From contig JAAROD010000054.1 of the NCBI GenBank assembly GCA_012274445.1, positions 558,001-622,000 of the forward strand: DNA of 64,000 bases, read 5' to 3'. The translations under genes were made by a program, and so were the position numbers. The notes below the pieces were generated by a model. It made no database searches. It had not been told where the DNA came from and saw only the letters and a list, made by a program, of their open reading frames with translations. Shown here piece after piece: positions 22,901 through 34,807 of this stretch. This DNA comes from Sclerotiophoma versabilis (Eukaryota; Ascomycota; Dothideomycetes; Pleosporales; Didymellaceae). Position 1 is the first letter of the stretch, and the number at the start of each line of letters is the position of its first letter.

Positions 22901-25900
22901 GCAGACAGGCGATGGCAACATCGCGTCCAGTACGAAGCTGGCCATCAGTCTGGACAATTACACGACCACGAAGATCGTTCAGGACAAGCGTCTGATGAGT
23001 CTCGGCAAGACCCAACTCCCAAGGAAGACCGGCGTATTTGATACCGGTCCATCGAGAGGCACCAGTACCACCATCGTGACCAGAGATCAAGATGTGGTCA
23101 GCCTTAGCCTTAGCGACACCAGAAGCGACAATACCAACACCGGTCTCAGAGACAAGCTTGACGGAGACGCGAGCGCGGGGGTTAGAGCACTTCAAATCGT
23201 AAATCAGCTGCTTAAGATCCTCAATGGAGTAGATGTCGTGATGAGGAGGAGGTGAAATGAGACCGACACCAGGAGTGGAGTGACGGGTCTTGGCAATGGA
23301 GCCAGAGACCTTGTGTCCGGGGAGTTCACCGCCCTCACCAGGCTTAGCACCCTGAGCCATCTTGATCTGGAGCTCATCGGCATCGGCGAGGTAGTTGGAG
23401 GTGACACCGAAACGTCCGGAAGCAATTTGTTTAATCGCAGAACGCATAGTATCACCGTTCTCCATACGCAAGCTGCGCTCCGGGTCTTCACCACCTTCAC
23501 CAGTATTTGACTTCCCACCAAGACGGTTCATGGCAACAGCAAGGGTCGAGTGAGACTCCATAGAGATGGAACCGTAAGACATGGCACCGGTGACAAAGCG
23601 GCGCACGATGTCTGTCCATGGCTCGACCTGGTCAACGGGGATAGGGGTGCGATCATCGAAGTTGAAGTCAAGGAGGCCACGAAGTGTGCAGTCCTTAATG
23701 CGCTCATATTCGGCGAGGGAGTAAGCCTCGTAGGATTTGTCATTCTTGGTGCGAACGGCATCCTGGATGTTGGCCATGGCGGTGGGGTCGTTGATGTGAG
23801 GCTCACCACCGTCACGCCAGTGGTACTCACCAGTCTCAGCAAGACCAGGAACCTCGACGATGGGACGAGATGGGTAACCCTTCTCATGGAGAGCCAATGC
23901 ATCCTGAGCAATGAGGTCGAAAGTCATACCCTTGATACGAGAGGCAGTACCAGTGAAGCAGCGGTCGACAACAGAGTCATCGAGACCGAGAGCCTCGAAA
24001 ATCTGAGCTCCCTTGTAAGACTGAAGGGTGGAAATACCCATCTTGGACATGACCTTCAAAATACCACCGTCGCAAGAGTGCTTGTAATTGTCAATAAGCT
24101 GCTCGGGGCTGAGCTTCTTGCGGATGACGCCCTCGCGGTGCATCTTCAGGATACACTCGATAGCGAGGTAGGGGCAGATAGCATCAGCACCGTATCCGAC
24201 AAGGACGCACATGTGGTGAACCTCACGAGCCTCACCGGTTTCGATAACGAGAGCAACGTTGGAACGCCACTTATTGCGGACAAGGTGGTGATGGACCATA
24301 CCTGTAGCCAAGCAGGCAGAGACGGGTACACGGTCCTTGGAGACCGCGCGATCAGTCAGGACGATGATGCTGTCACCGTTCTTTACACCCTCAGAAGCCT
24401 CCTCGCAGATACGATCAAGGGTGCTCATGTAGCCCTCAATACCCTCGCTCTTCGCGAAAGTGATGTCGATGCTCTTGACTGACCATCCGGAGTGCAATGT
24501 GTGAGTGTTGGTCAGAGCTGTGAATTCCTCAAGAGACAGGACGGGCGAAGGCAGAAGCATTCGGTGGCACTGAGACTCATCCATCTCCAAAAGGTTGCCC
24601 TGAGGACCAACGTATGCCTCAAGAGACATGACGATAGCCTCACGAATAGGGTCGATGGGAGGGTTGGTGACTTGCGCGAACAACTGGCGGAAGTACTCGT
24701 AGAGCAGGCGAGGCTGGGTAGCCAAGCAAGCAAGCGGAGAATCGTTACCCATAGACCCAAGTGCCTCCTTGGAGTCGGCAGCCATGGGCCCAAGGAGCAA
24801 GCTGACCTGCTCAAGCGAGTAGCCAAATGCTCGCAGACGAGGGTCCTCGTGCAGTTTGGACTCTGTGAGTGTGTATGAGAGATCGAGACCCTTATCACTG
24901 ACGGTCTTGAGAATCTTGGGCAGTGTGAGTAGGTTCTTCTCGATCCATGCACTGAAGTCGTTGCGCTCAGACACGGTCTTCTTGAGTTCGGCATCGTCGA
25001 CAATTCGTCCAGCGACAGTGTCGACAAGCAACATCTTACCGGGCTGCAGGCGGCCCTTCTGAACAACGCGCTCGGGGTCAATAGAGATAGTACCGACTTC
25101 AGACGCGCAGATGATGCGGTCATCGTCCATAACGTAGTAACGGCAAGGTCGCAGACCGTTACGATCGAGATTAGCACCACAGTAGCGGCCGTCAGAGAAT
25201 GTGAAGAGTGCGGGACCGTCCCAGGGCTCCATCATACAAGCAGCCCACTCGTAAAAGGCCTGCTTGGCGGGGTCCATGGTGTGGTTGCCCTGCCATGCCT
25301 CGGGAACCATGAGCATGACTGCTTCTGGCAGAGACAAAACACCGTTGATGGTGAGCAGCTCAAGAACGTTGTCAAAAGCTGCAGAGTCGGAGCCACCATC
25401 CTCGATGATAGGGTAGAGCAGATCAAGCTCCTCACCGAACAGGCTGGACTTCATGCCACCCTCACGCGCGCGCATCCAGTTCTTGTTTCCTCGCAGTGTG
25501 TTGATCTCACCATTGTGAGCTGCCCATCGAAGAGGCTGTGCGCGGTCCCATGAAGGGAATGTGTTTGTAGAGAAACGAGAGTGCACAAGAGCGAAGTGAC
25601 CCTCGTAATCGACATTGAGCAGGTCATGGTAGTACTCGTAGACCTGAACAGGTGACAGCTGACCCTTGTAGACAATGTTCTTGTTGCTCAGCGAGCAGAT
25701 GTAGAACCAGTTGTGCAGGCCAATAACGTGTGTGGCACGCTTGCGCATGACATACAGCTGGCGTTCGAAGTAGCCGGCATCGTAGGTCTTCTCGAAGTCC
25801 TCCTTGGGCTGCCGTGCGTCTCCGTAGGCGGTCTTGAGAACAACGAAGGGCTGCAGAATGATCGGCTCTCGCGAGAGCGCAGCAGGGCCGAGGAGTGTAG

Positions 25901-26513
25901 AGTCCCGGGGGACCACTCGCCACCCAAGTACTCTGAGATCGAGCTGGTCTGCAACATCCTCGAACATAGTCTTGGTCTCATCCAAGATTGCTGGGTCTGG
26001 CTTAAAGAACAGGTTACCAGTGGCGTACTGGCCAAGCGCAGGTAGCTTGTAGCCCTGCTCTCGCTCGAACTCCTTGAGGAAGAATCGGTGGGGAATGGAG
26101 GTCATGACACCTGCACCGTCACCATCTCGTGCGTCTGAGCCCACGGCACCACGATGGGTCATGTTGCAGAGCAATGAACGTGCTACCTCAGTCAGCGAGT
26201 GAACAGGAATAGTGCGAAATTGCACTCTTACCATCGGTGACAATCTTGTGGCTTGCCTTGCCCTTGATGTGGCTACCCGCATATCAGTTTTCGCTCTTTC
26301 GCTCGATTGCTTTGAAGTCACTTACGCAGCGAAACCCACACCGCAAGCATCCTTCTCCAACGAGGGGTCATAGAGACCCTGCTTCATGGGAAGCGCACCC
26401 GCCCAAGACTTGTTCTCCGGGCCATCTTGGTACTCGAAAACCTTGTAAGGTTCCTCTTCGATATAGGTCTCGTCAGGCAGTTTGGTATCCTCGGCGAAAG
26501 AAACTCGACCCAT
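19953..26513 (-). CDS. GLT1: Glutamate synthase (NADH/NADPH), single chain
   Basis: Four exons, 26513-26326, 26272-26232 (41 nt), 26182-22827 and 22775-19953, give 2135 aa, the normal size for fungal GOGAT. It makes two glutamates from glutamine and 2-oxoglutarate, completing ammonium assimilation with glutamine synthetase. A 56-residue propeptide precedes the N-terminal glutaminase nucleophile Cys57 in D-A-C-G-V-G-F. The FMN/synthase part ends with the 3Fe-4S cysteines around C-I-M-M-R-K-C-H, where intron 3 interrupts the motif before L-N-T-C-P-V-G. Next come the glutamate synthase C-terminal beta-helix and a Lys/Glu-rich linker. The small-subunit part follows, with Cys clusters C-M-D-C-G-V-P-F-C and C-P-A-P-C-E-G-A-C and dinucleotide sites such as I-G-S-G-P-A-G-L-A. 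Confidence 0.97.
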
Positions 26514-29500
26514 TATATCGGCGAACGGCCGAAGTATTGGGATCGAAGGTGGCGGGTATATGGAAGGCGGACCGCTTCTGTTGGCGGCGCTCCGGGTATC
26601 AAAGAAAGGACCTGACGTCCTGAAATCAATTGGAAGCTGTAGAAGGAGAACGTTAGTTTCAGAGTCGACAAAAGGTGGAATCGATGTGGTTTGTGGGTCG
26701 CAAATCGAGATCGAGGGTCTTCACAAGCAAGCGCGAAGCTTAGCTCCAAATCATAGATTAGATCAACAGAGGGGAAGCGGTCGCCATTCGAGGATCGGAA
26801 GCGTCAATCTTTCGCAGAAGCTGGAGGACAGGGCACCGGCTACGTCACCAGCCTCAGATGCTCGAATATAATAAATTGGTACGAATGACGCCACTCGAAT
26901 TCAGAGGCAACTGATAGCTGTCGCGCAGCACAGAGATACTGATAAGAGGCTCGGCGAATGAGGTGGCGCGGGGTTGTGGAATGGATATGTAAGGCGCTCG
27001 CTTGGCCCTTCGTGCAGAGGGCTGGCGTAGTAAAGGAGAGATGCTGTGTGGCCAGAAGGCAAGAGGTGCAGCGGAGATAATTGCTGGTGGTGGGCAGAGG
27101 TGACCTACTTGCTGTGTAAGGCTGACTGGAACAGGCCTTGAAGTCGACTCGCGGTGTTCCGGCAAGCAACTTGTGAGAGCGAGAGAGAGTAGTGGGAGTG
27201 GGTGGGAAAGTTGGCCGCGGGAGACTGGGTGGCAGAGCTTATGAATACAGGACGGAGGGCTGCTCGGTGGGGTCTTTTTTCTGAATGCGCTAGCACTTCA
27301 CTCCAACCTCCGTCCAATTACGGCCCTAGAAGCGTAGCCGAAGGAGGCGTTGTCTGCACTCTCTGAAGGCGTCTCCGGCCGTCTGCGTCCCTTTACTGAT
27401 TGTTCCGAACTCGAATTGGGATCTACTGGTATTTGTTTGCGTATATAGCAAGCTTGTGTACATCTCGAAACAGCACACGGCAACCCTTTGTCTCGCCCCT
27501 CCAAAAGTCCACCCTGGAGCCCGTCCGCCTTTCGTGCCGACTAACGATGCCCTAGTTGGCCTCCACCGTTAATTGAGGGTCCTGCTATGAGCTGGCGTGT
27601 CCACGGGTCTTCGTTGGCAATGCTCGTGTGCATATTCGCTGAACGACTGCACATCGCGGTGTCGCGCATTTCGAAAATTAGCAGGCTTCCCCACGGTTTC
27701 TGCCGGACGCGTTACTTTAAGCGGCCCTAGATTGGCTGGAGGAGTCTACATACTGCAGGCGGTGAGCGTGTCGTTCGGCCGTGCATCCAATTGCAGGCGC
27801 CGAAGTCGCACTACAATGCTCTATGACCCGGTCGTGCAGCATGCATCGTTCCGCTCTGAGCCCCACTGCGCCCACGCAGCCTGCTTTGTATACGGATGTC
27901 TCTTATTGGTGCGGCGGCCGGCGGGCCCTGCTTCTTCGTCCTACGATGTAATTCCGGAGGGTCATCTTGTCCTTATCTCTGCCCATGATGGCACCAAGGA
28001 GCGCAACGTCCGCCGTGGAGGATGGGTGCTGGCACGTCACTGGCCGGGAGATTTCAGCCTACAGCGGAATGCGATGTGCATGCACGTTTATGGGCATCGT
28101 CGTCATGTCGAAGCACGGCCATGTACCCCAAGTTCCAAGAAACTCAAAAGCCAATGCGCCTGCCACCAGTGAAGACCCCCTCTTGGATCGGGCGAGCCTC
28201 ACCTCGGTGCGGCAGCGGCAGATCAAGCTTCACTTGACGACTCCATCGACCTCGGGACAAACCGGAATGTCAGCCTCCCTCTAACGGCAGTACATCTCCT
28301 GGCCTGATTTCGATGAGTCACGAGGACACGCGGATTCATTTCCTCCACCAGTGCACCGAACCCATCTTCAGGTCGCTCAAACCGCCGATGTCGCCGCACG
28401 TTGGCTTGGCTGAATGCCTGTCAATCTTTGGCGGCGGGTACTCCAGGCGATGCCGTTTGAATGGCAGCAAGGAAGCTCAATATGAACTAGCAGCAGCGTC
28501 TCAACATGCCACTCTGCGGTGAGCAGAGAGATGAAGAGCTGTTCCACAGGATTTCAGATCCTTCCACGGGGTTGCCGCCCTTGTTGAGTCTGGAAAGAGG
28601 CAAAAGTGGTGGAATGGACAGTTTTCCGGGAACAGCCTACATCGGCTTGCACCAACGCATTGCTCGCGGATATTCACATGCTGCACACGGGGCCCAATCT
28701 GGATGCAAAGTGAAAATGTCCCTCTCGTGAGCATCATTCGTTTGCAGTCCATGAGCGCGTGGCTTGTTCGGATGTTGATCAATCTGTCAATCATACTGCG
28801 TGTCGTCGTTGCCTTGTAGTCAAGCCTGGATTCCCCAGCCCTGCAATTGCAGATCGACACGAAGGACAACGTAAGGTGGTGGTGTCTCTGACTCCCGCGG
28901 GACACCGGACCGTCGCTGAACGTTCGCCTGCAGATGCCTCGCAATGCCACTTCTGACTCTCTCGGTAGACGATCAAGTCCGAGCTCGTGTAAGGATCTAG
29001 GAAAGTGCGTACGGCCCAGATCTACCGGTGGCCTGAGCGAATCAAAAGCATTCCATTGCACCACAGGGTACGACTATGATCGGTACATCTGTCGGTAGGA
29101 AGTCGATCTTTTACGAGTTTTCAGTATGCTCAAGTTGCTGTACGGATCTGCAGTGTGAGGACATCTTATCAAGTGCAGGGCTTTTCAGCTCGAGGACGCA
29201 GGTCCTGCGTATGCATAAGCAACACTGTAAGGAAAAATGCTTACAACTAATTGACTTCCGCATGCACTTGATCAAGACCAGTACTAATATAAGAACGCTT
29301 ATGAAATCTTCACAACAACCAACCTCAGCCAATCAACGCATATTTACACCTTTTTCTATCCTTTCTGCCCGTACTTACGGTCGTCTCCGACCACCTCACC
29401 CTCGGAGTTAGCCTTGCTATCTCTCGCATCCACCTTACCGTCCAGCCGGGGTGCAATGCATGTCAGAACGCTATCCACAATAAGCCTCCTACCCACCACT

Positions 29501-30324
29501 AACTGACTCCAAACCCTGCCTTCACGTTCCAACAAGCATCGGCTTCGGACTCGCACAAAATGCGCCTTTCTTGATTGGAATCTGACTGCGCGCCATGAGT
29601 GGGTGAGATGAGTGTTCGGGGTGGACTAGTGGACGCCCTGCATGAGACCAATTTTTGTCTGCGAGGTTTGTGGGGGGGGGGGGGGGGGGACGTAAGTATA
29701 TACCCGGGCTGGAGGATAAGGGCCGTGTTGTAGAGCATCAATGATAGTTTCGATCGTTCCGAATGTGTTCCAGACAATAGGTGGCTCTACCGCGGTACAA
29801 AGGTCGGAAATGCACATGTGCCTGTCTTATGTGTGCTAAAGCTGTCAAAATGCATTGAGTTGCGGTGTTTCGCTCGACAAGAGCGGGTCTCACAAATGAT
29901 CAGTGGTGGAACAAGAAGTAAGCAATGGACAAAGACAAACGTGGGATCTTGCAGAAAAGTCACTGGGTCAAAGAAACCGATGCTTGATCGTTCATTCGTT
30001 ACGTATTTTGCGGCTACAGCTGTGCATGGAGAATAAGATGCGAAACACGCGCGCTCGACGCGCGCACGACAGCCCCTCATTGTCCAGCAAACCGCGCCAA
30101 GACCCCTCAATGTCTGACAGGAGTTGCCCGCTACCCAATGCTCCCAGAATGTTCCATGTATCAAAACTCCATCGCCATACTTAGTCGGCAGTACCAACGT
30201 CGAGGGTTCGTGATCGCGTCGGTATCGCTCTGCTTTTGTTAGAATTGCCTCTGTGCGAGGAATCACCGCAAGGGTGGCAATTGCGAAAACATACGAAAAG
30301 TTCAGCCCCGCAGCTTTACGCCAC
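26514..30324. other. Large gene-poor interval upstream of GLT1
   Basis: About 3.8 kb with no supportable gene. The GLT1-proximal part holds GATA-type motifs (TGATAAG at 26940-26946, AGATAA at 27075-27080) that could serve nitrogen regulation. It also has a possible 5'-UTR intron end on the minus strand near 26640-26665 (ACTAAC branch, CTTCTACAG acceptor). The middle is ordinary mixed sequence with chance frames of up to 191 codons (27597-28172). An 18-nt G run lies at 29672-29689. No tRNA, rRNA or transposon signature was recognised. Confidence 0.5.
29672..29689 (+). repeat. Homopolymer G tract (18 nt)
   Basis: An uninterrupted run of 18 G in the intergenic space. It can vary in length and could be an assembly weak point. 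Confidence 0.9.
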
Positions 30325-30750
30325 TTAGTCCTTCATCTCGTCATCAGGATCAACGAAGTCATCGTCCTCATCCTCTTCGTCGTCGTCTCCGAGCTCCGCA
30401 TTGGCCTTCGCGAAGTCGATTGTCTTGCCACGCGTACGGCTGCCGTGGATGATGTTGGATGTCTCGATCTCCTCCATATTGTCCTCGTCGACCTCCTCGG
30501 CTGTTCACGTCAGTATCTGCTCAATCGTAGGTGCGTTGGTGAGTGTTCGTACGTTCGGCGGCCTGTCGCGAGTTTGTTAGCTTCCTGTGCGAAGATCATA
30601 GGCATGAGGTAGTGAACTTACAGCTTCTTCACCAGCAGATTCATCGCTGGAATCCTCAGACTCCTCCATAACGTCCTGCTGGGGAGCCTTGCCCTTGCCC
30701 TTGGTGTCCTGAACACCCTCCATCTGCTGGTTTTCAGATTGGGCAGTCAT
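30325..30750 (-). CDS. CHZ1: Histone H2A.Z chaperone Chz1
   Basis: Three exons, 30750-30622, 30562-30553 (10 nt) and 30500-30325, give 104 aa. Chz1 carries H2A.Z-H2B dimers and hands them to the SWR1 remodeller in the nucleus. The diagnostic CHZ block is in exon 3: M-E-E-I-E-T-S-N-I-I, then R-T-R-G-K-T-I-D-F-A-K. It is followed by an acidic tail rich in Asp and Glu. The N-terminal third is also acidic and Ser/Gln-rich. The 10-nt exon is needed: exon 1 ends in phase 0 and the conserved exon 3 frame needs one extra base. The flanking introns have a GCTAAC and an ACTGAC branch site and AG acceptors. The length fits the family. Confidence 0.88.
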
Positions 30751-32673
30751 TATAGCCTCGTCGGTTGTGTGAGGTTTCGTGGATCAAACGTGTGCGACTA
30801 ATGCGGTCGTATGGGAGTGCGATAGAGTTGTTCGTGAGTGGTGTGGTTTGCGACGATGAAGCTGAAGCTGTGAAGGTGAGCACCACCAACCACTGATTCT
30901 CCACACTAGCCGAATGTGGTATAGCCTTGGTCATCACCGGGGTAACCCTTGCCTCATCCCCAAACAGCAAACATGACATCTATACAATCGAGAGTTTGAC
31001 AGCTAGCATTCAATAGTGCAGAGTTGTGCAGAGATTACATACACAAGTGTAATTCGTTCTCAGTCTGCTCTTCTACCTATTTGACAAAAACCAAGAGCTC
31101 GCGGTGTGAAGAAATGGCTTAGAAAGAAGCCTGTTGAACATTTCAGATAATTGACAGGTCATTGCTGTCCTTTTAGCTCGTACGAAAAGCCCGACTTCAA
31201 GGATCCCAGGATCGCTCATGTCAGCAATTTGGCCGTGAAGCATACCTTATAAGGCTTCGTTCAGTTGATCACACGTCGGTTGTGGCTAGCTTAGTAGGCT
31301 GTATAGACATTGCAGGCCATTGATGATCATTGTTGTTTTACTTCACTGACCTTGGGTCCCAAGAGTCGAGTCCACATTGATGAGCTGTACATTGCTATGG
31401 CAATTGATTAAGAGCCGAAAGACTTCCTCGGTGACATCTGCACAAGAGCCTGGCACGCCATGATATCCTCGTCAAAGACCTGTCTTGTGATCTGAGAAGA
31501 AACGGTATCTGCAGAGTGTACGTCTTGGGATTTCTGGCGATGATGGGCCACTTGAGCCTAAGACAGTACTCCATAAACATATGCTTGTAGAAGTAAACAG
31601 TAATTTACTAAGACGTTCACAAGTTTAGCTAAGGCATATAGTTCTCCTTCATACTGCCTGGCAAGCTTGAAAGAAGCAGCCGGTCAATGACAAGAGCCTA
31701 GGTCGACGTAGTTGAAAGGTATGTCGCGACTAATTATTTTGAAACGCTGGCAAGCCTAAAGACAGCTTCCAAGTTTGGTGCCCGATGTTTCGGTGTATTC
31801 GAGTTTGTCTTCAGCGGCATTGAGTTTGTTGCCAGCATTGAATCTTGTAGAACATATCCATGTGTAGTGATGCAGTCCAAATTCAAGAAGGTATAGCCTC
31901 GACATTCGAGGCGCGGGTATGACAGAGACGGACACCCCATTACAAAACGTCTCGCTGAAGCATACAGACTTGATTCGTTGTGTGCGAGAGATCCGCATAG
32001 AAAGCTGGAATGAAAGGTTTTCAGTGTTACGAGTATACCGGTCTGACAAGCTGTTCAGAAATTCTGCCTTACCGACACAGTCAAGCAAGCACAGAGTACT
32101 TAGTCTCGAGATGTCCAGTCCAGAAGCACCTGTGAGTTTCCATGCATACTGCTACGCCACGATGACATAGGCGTTGAGTTTGGGGGAACGTACAATATCT
32201 GTCAGCGTCACATTGAAATCTGCATACAGTCCCTGAAAAGCATCGAGACTGCGTACCGCCGGCGATATTTCATCTAATCTTTTGACGTGAGCCCTGGACG
32301 CCGTGCTCCATGGGTCAAGGTCATTTACTTTGATGGCGCAACCTATAGATTCACCCACCAGGCTGGAAGTTCACAACAATCCCTCCTCTGTATCTCATAA
32401 CCACCTTGTAATCTTCAAAATGGACTTGAAGAATTTGCCTGTTTCGATTTTTCGACACCAAGTAGTGGTGGGATTGAAGCGGAGATGGTGGCATGAATGC
32501 AAACGGCAGGAGCCACATCGAAGCGTAGAAAACTGCAGACCTTGGCTCAACATTGTGAATTCCTCTAGAATCGCTGGATGAAGTAAAGAATACAAACTGA
32601 AGATATGACTAGGGTATATAACTTTTCAAGCCTGCGCCTAAAATGCAAATGCAATTCTCTCTCGTCACCCAAG
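30751..32673. other. Intergenic region, nothing recognised
   Basis: About 1.9 kb between CHZ1 (promoter side) and the 3' end of the MFS gene. Base composition looks more AT-rich than in the flanking genes. Frames stay below about 110 codons and show no domain. Confidence 0.5.
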
Positions 32674-34180
32674 TCACTTGTCCTCTTTCGCCTCTCTCTT
32701 CTTTCGCCACTGCGGCCCCTTCTTCATCTCCAAGAACATCAGCGGCATCAGCAGCGCGCACAAACCACCCCAGATGGTATACGTCCATCCGTCACCAAGC
32801 TTACTTGTCATACGATCGATGATCGAGACCAAGATGGCTGCTAGCGAACACCGAACAAGGTTTGTGCACGCCGTCGCTCCCGAACTCCTCGATTGCAGGA
32901 TGTCAATGTTCAGCGTCATGGTTGTGTTCAAAATACCCATGCTGGTCCATCCTAGCAGCACGGCAAGGCACAGTGGCGCGGCCATGTGCGCCTTCGCTTG
33001 GATCGTCCAACCCCAGCCGATAACGCACATGACGAAGAGGGTGAGGTAGTAAGGCATGAGCCGTAAGCGAGCGTACTCGATGGTGAAGGCCTCACCCGAG
33101 CGTTTCTTGATACGATCGTACTCCCAGTCAAGTACCTTGCCAGTTACGGTGCTGCCAATGATCATACCTGCGCCAGTCGGCAGGTAGCACAATCCAAGTA
33201 CGGTCTCGGACAGGTGCGGGTAGATTTTGGCAAAGGCGGAAGAGATGGTGGCTGTGATGGTGTAGTTCACAGCGTAGACGATGCCGGTGAAAGTAAGCAG
33301 GACGATAACGTCCGGGTAAGTGAACAAGACGAATGGGTTGACGGAATGCTTAGGCCTCGCACGAGACTCGGTGTCGGCGTTACGATGAGCAGCTTTACGG
33401 CCGACAATGGGAATGATAGCCCGGGAGTGTCGAGGTACAGGAATGCTGCCGTTCCCTGCAATAGAGCGAAGGGTTTCAGGTAGGAAGAGAGCGATGAGCA
33501 CGAGGCACGCAGCCACCATGATGACGATGCTCCAGAAGATTGATCGCCAGCCGAGTCCTTGGGATAGGGCACCACCCATTGCAGGGGCGATACATGGTGC
33601 AAGCATGGGCCCAAGGTTGAACATGCCGAAGTAACCTCCTCTTTCTCTGCTCGTCGAGATGTCACCTATCACACCTGCACCGAGAGCGATCGTACTGGCG
33701 CTTCCTCCAGATTGAAAGCACCGTAGGAAGAGAAGAAGCCAGAACTTATCCGTTGGGCAAAGAGCCAAACCAATGCTCGCCGCAACAAGAATACTAAGGC
33801 ACCCAAGGAACACCAGTCGTCGGCCATACCTGTCGCTGATTGGACCCCAGAGCATAGGCGATATACCCTGAAACACGAGATATACCGTGACAGTCTGATT
33901 GACATCGTCGACTGACTTGTGGAAGGCTTTCGCTATCGTTGGTATGGCTGGGAAGTAGATGTTGGCTGGTAGAGGGCTGTACCAAACAGTCAGCTCATAC
34001 CTAGGTAACGACAACCTATGCAGTCTCAACGCACCTGTAGAATCCAGCTAACGCGACCATAGCAACGATCAACCACTTCTCCTTGTTCGTATATATGCTG
34101 TACGCCTCATCGGTCCCAACAACAACCTCCGGTTCCTCTCCCACCTCTTGTTCGATCTCTTTGGGCTCAGCAGCAGCCAT
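32674..34180 (-). CDS. MFS transporter, drug:H+ antiporter (DHA1) type
   Basis: Exons 34180-34035 and 33976-32674 with a 58-bp intron (donor GTGCGT) give 482 aa. The intron splits the first membrane segment, as G-F-Y-S-P-L-P-A-N-I-Y-F-P-A-I, a signature of the DHA1/quinidine-resistance group. Motif A is present as G-P-I-S-D-R-Y-G-R-R, and the antiporter motif C resembles G-P-M-L-A-P-C-I-A-P-A-M-G-G. Twelve helices are expected, with a central hydrophilic loop around a run of Arg/His (R-H-S-R-A). By family it exports small molecules or drugs across the plasma membrane with proton exchange. The substrate is unknown. The start at 34180 is the first ATG; upstream the frame has none. It diverges from the NCS1 permease gene. 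Confidence 0.9.
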
Positions 34181-34807
34181 TAGACGCACTTTCACGAATT
34201 TTGCGAGACGAGGAACCTTTCTTCGAGAACCCACACGACATCGCTCCCATCACTACTCTTTAGTCTCACCATCTCGGAGCATCTGTCACCGCAATCCTAT
34301 AGGATTGACGGGAGTGCGCTTCCGATCGGCGAGGTATCGGCAAAGTCGTGTGATAACAACGTCCGACGTAAATTGAGGATGGCGCTAGTGCAAAACGAGG
34401 CTGGTTTACGCCACGAAACCCTGGAAGAGAAAGTGCAGCCGTCTGGACTCGCTAAATACCGGCGACGACATCACGAAAATGCGGGTGAGGCCGCGAGACG
34501 GCACTCGAACGGTTGACGAGGCCAGTTCCGGCGGGAAAGGTTTTGCTGTGCGCCACGCGGTGCACGGTGGAAAAACTGGGGGAGTCATGATAAACGGTCA
34601 TCTTTCACACGAAGTGTTGATAGAGGCAAATCAAACACCCAGCGAGCAATTCTCAAACGTCTTCGAAGTTCACAAATTCTGCAACTGTGCGTCGTTTGCA
34701 GTCATTGCCGCATCACCACCACCAAGTCAGGTCTTCAGGTCAACCAAACTTTTTGCTCCACTTAGACTGGCCTACCTGCAGTTGTCCGGGGACATTACGC
34801 CGACACC
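34181..34807. promoter_or_regulatory. Divergent MFS / NCS1 permease promoter
   Basis: A 627-bp space between two divergent transporter genes. Two TGATAA motifs (34351-34356 and 34588-34593) match the HGATAR core bound by AreA/NIT2-type GATA factors, which often control purine and pyrimidine uptake. Binding is an inference. Confidence 0.4.

Noticed and set aside
27597..28172. A 191-codon plus-strand frame in the gene-poor region
   Set aside because: Cys/Arg/Ser-rich chance-like composition, with no domain and no splice support.
28501..29064. A 187-codon minus-strand frame
   Set aside because: No recognisable domain, and overlapped by equally long frames on the other strand.
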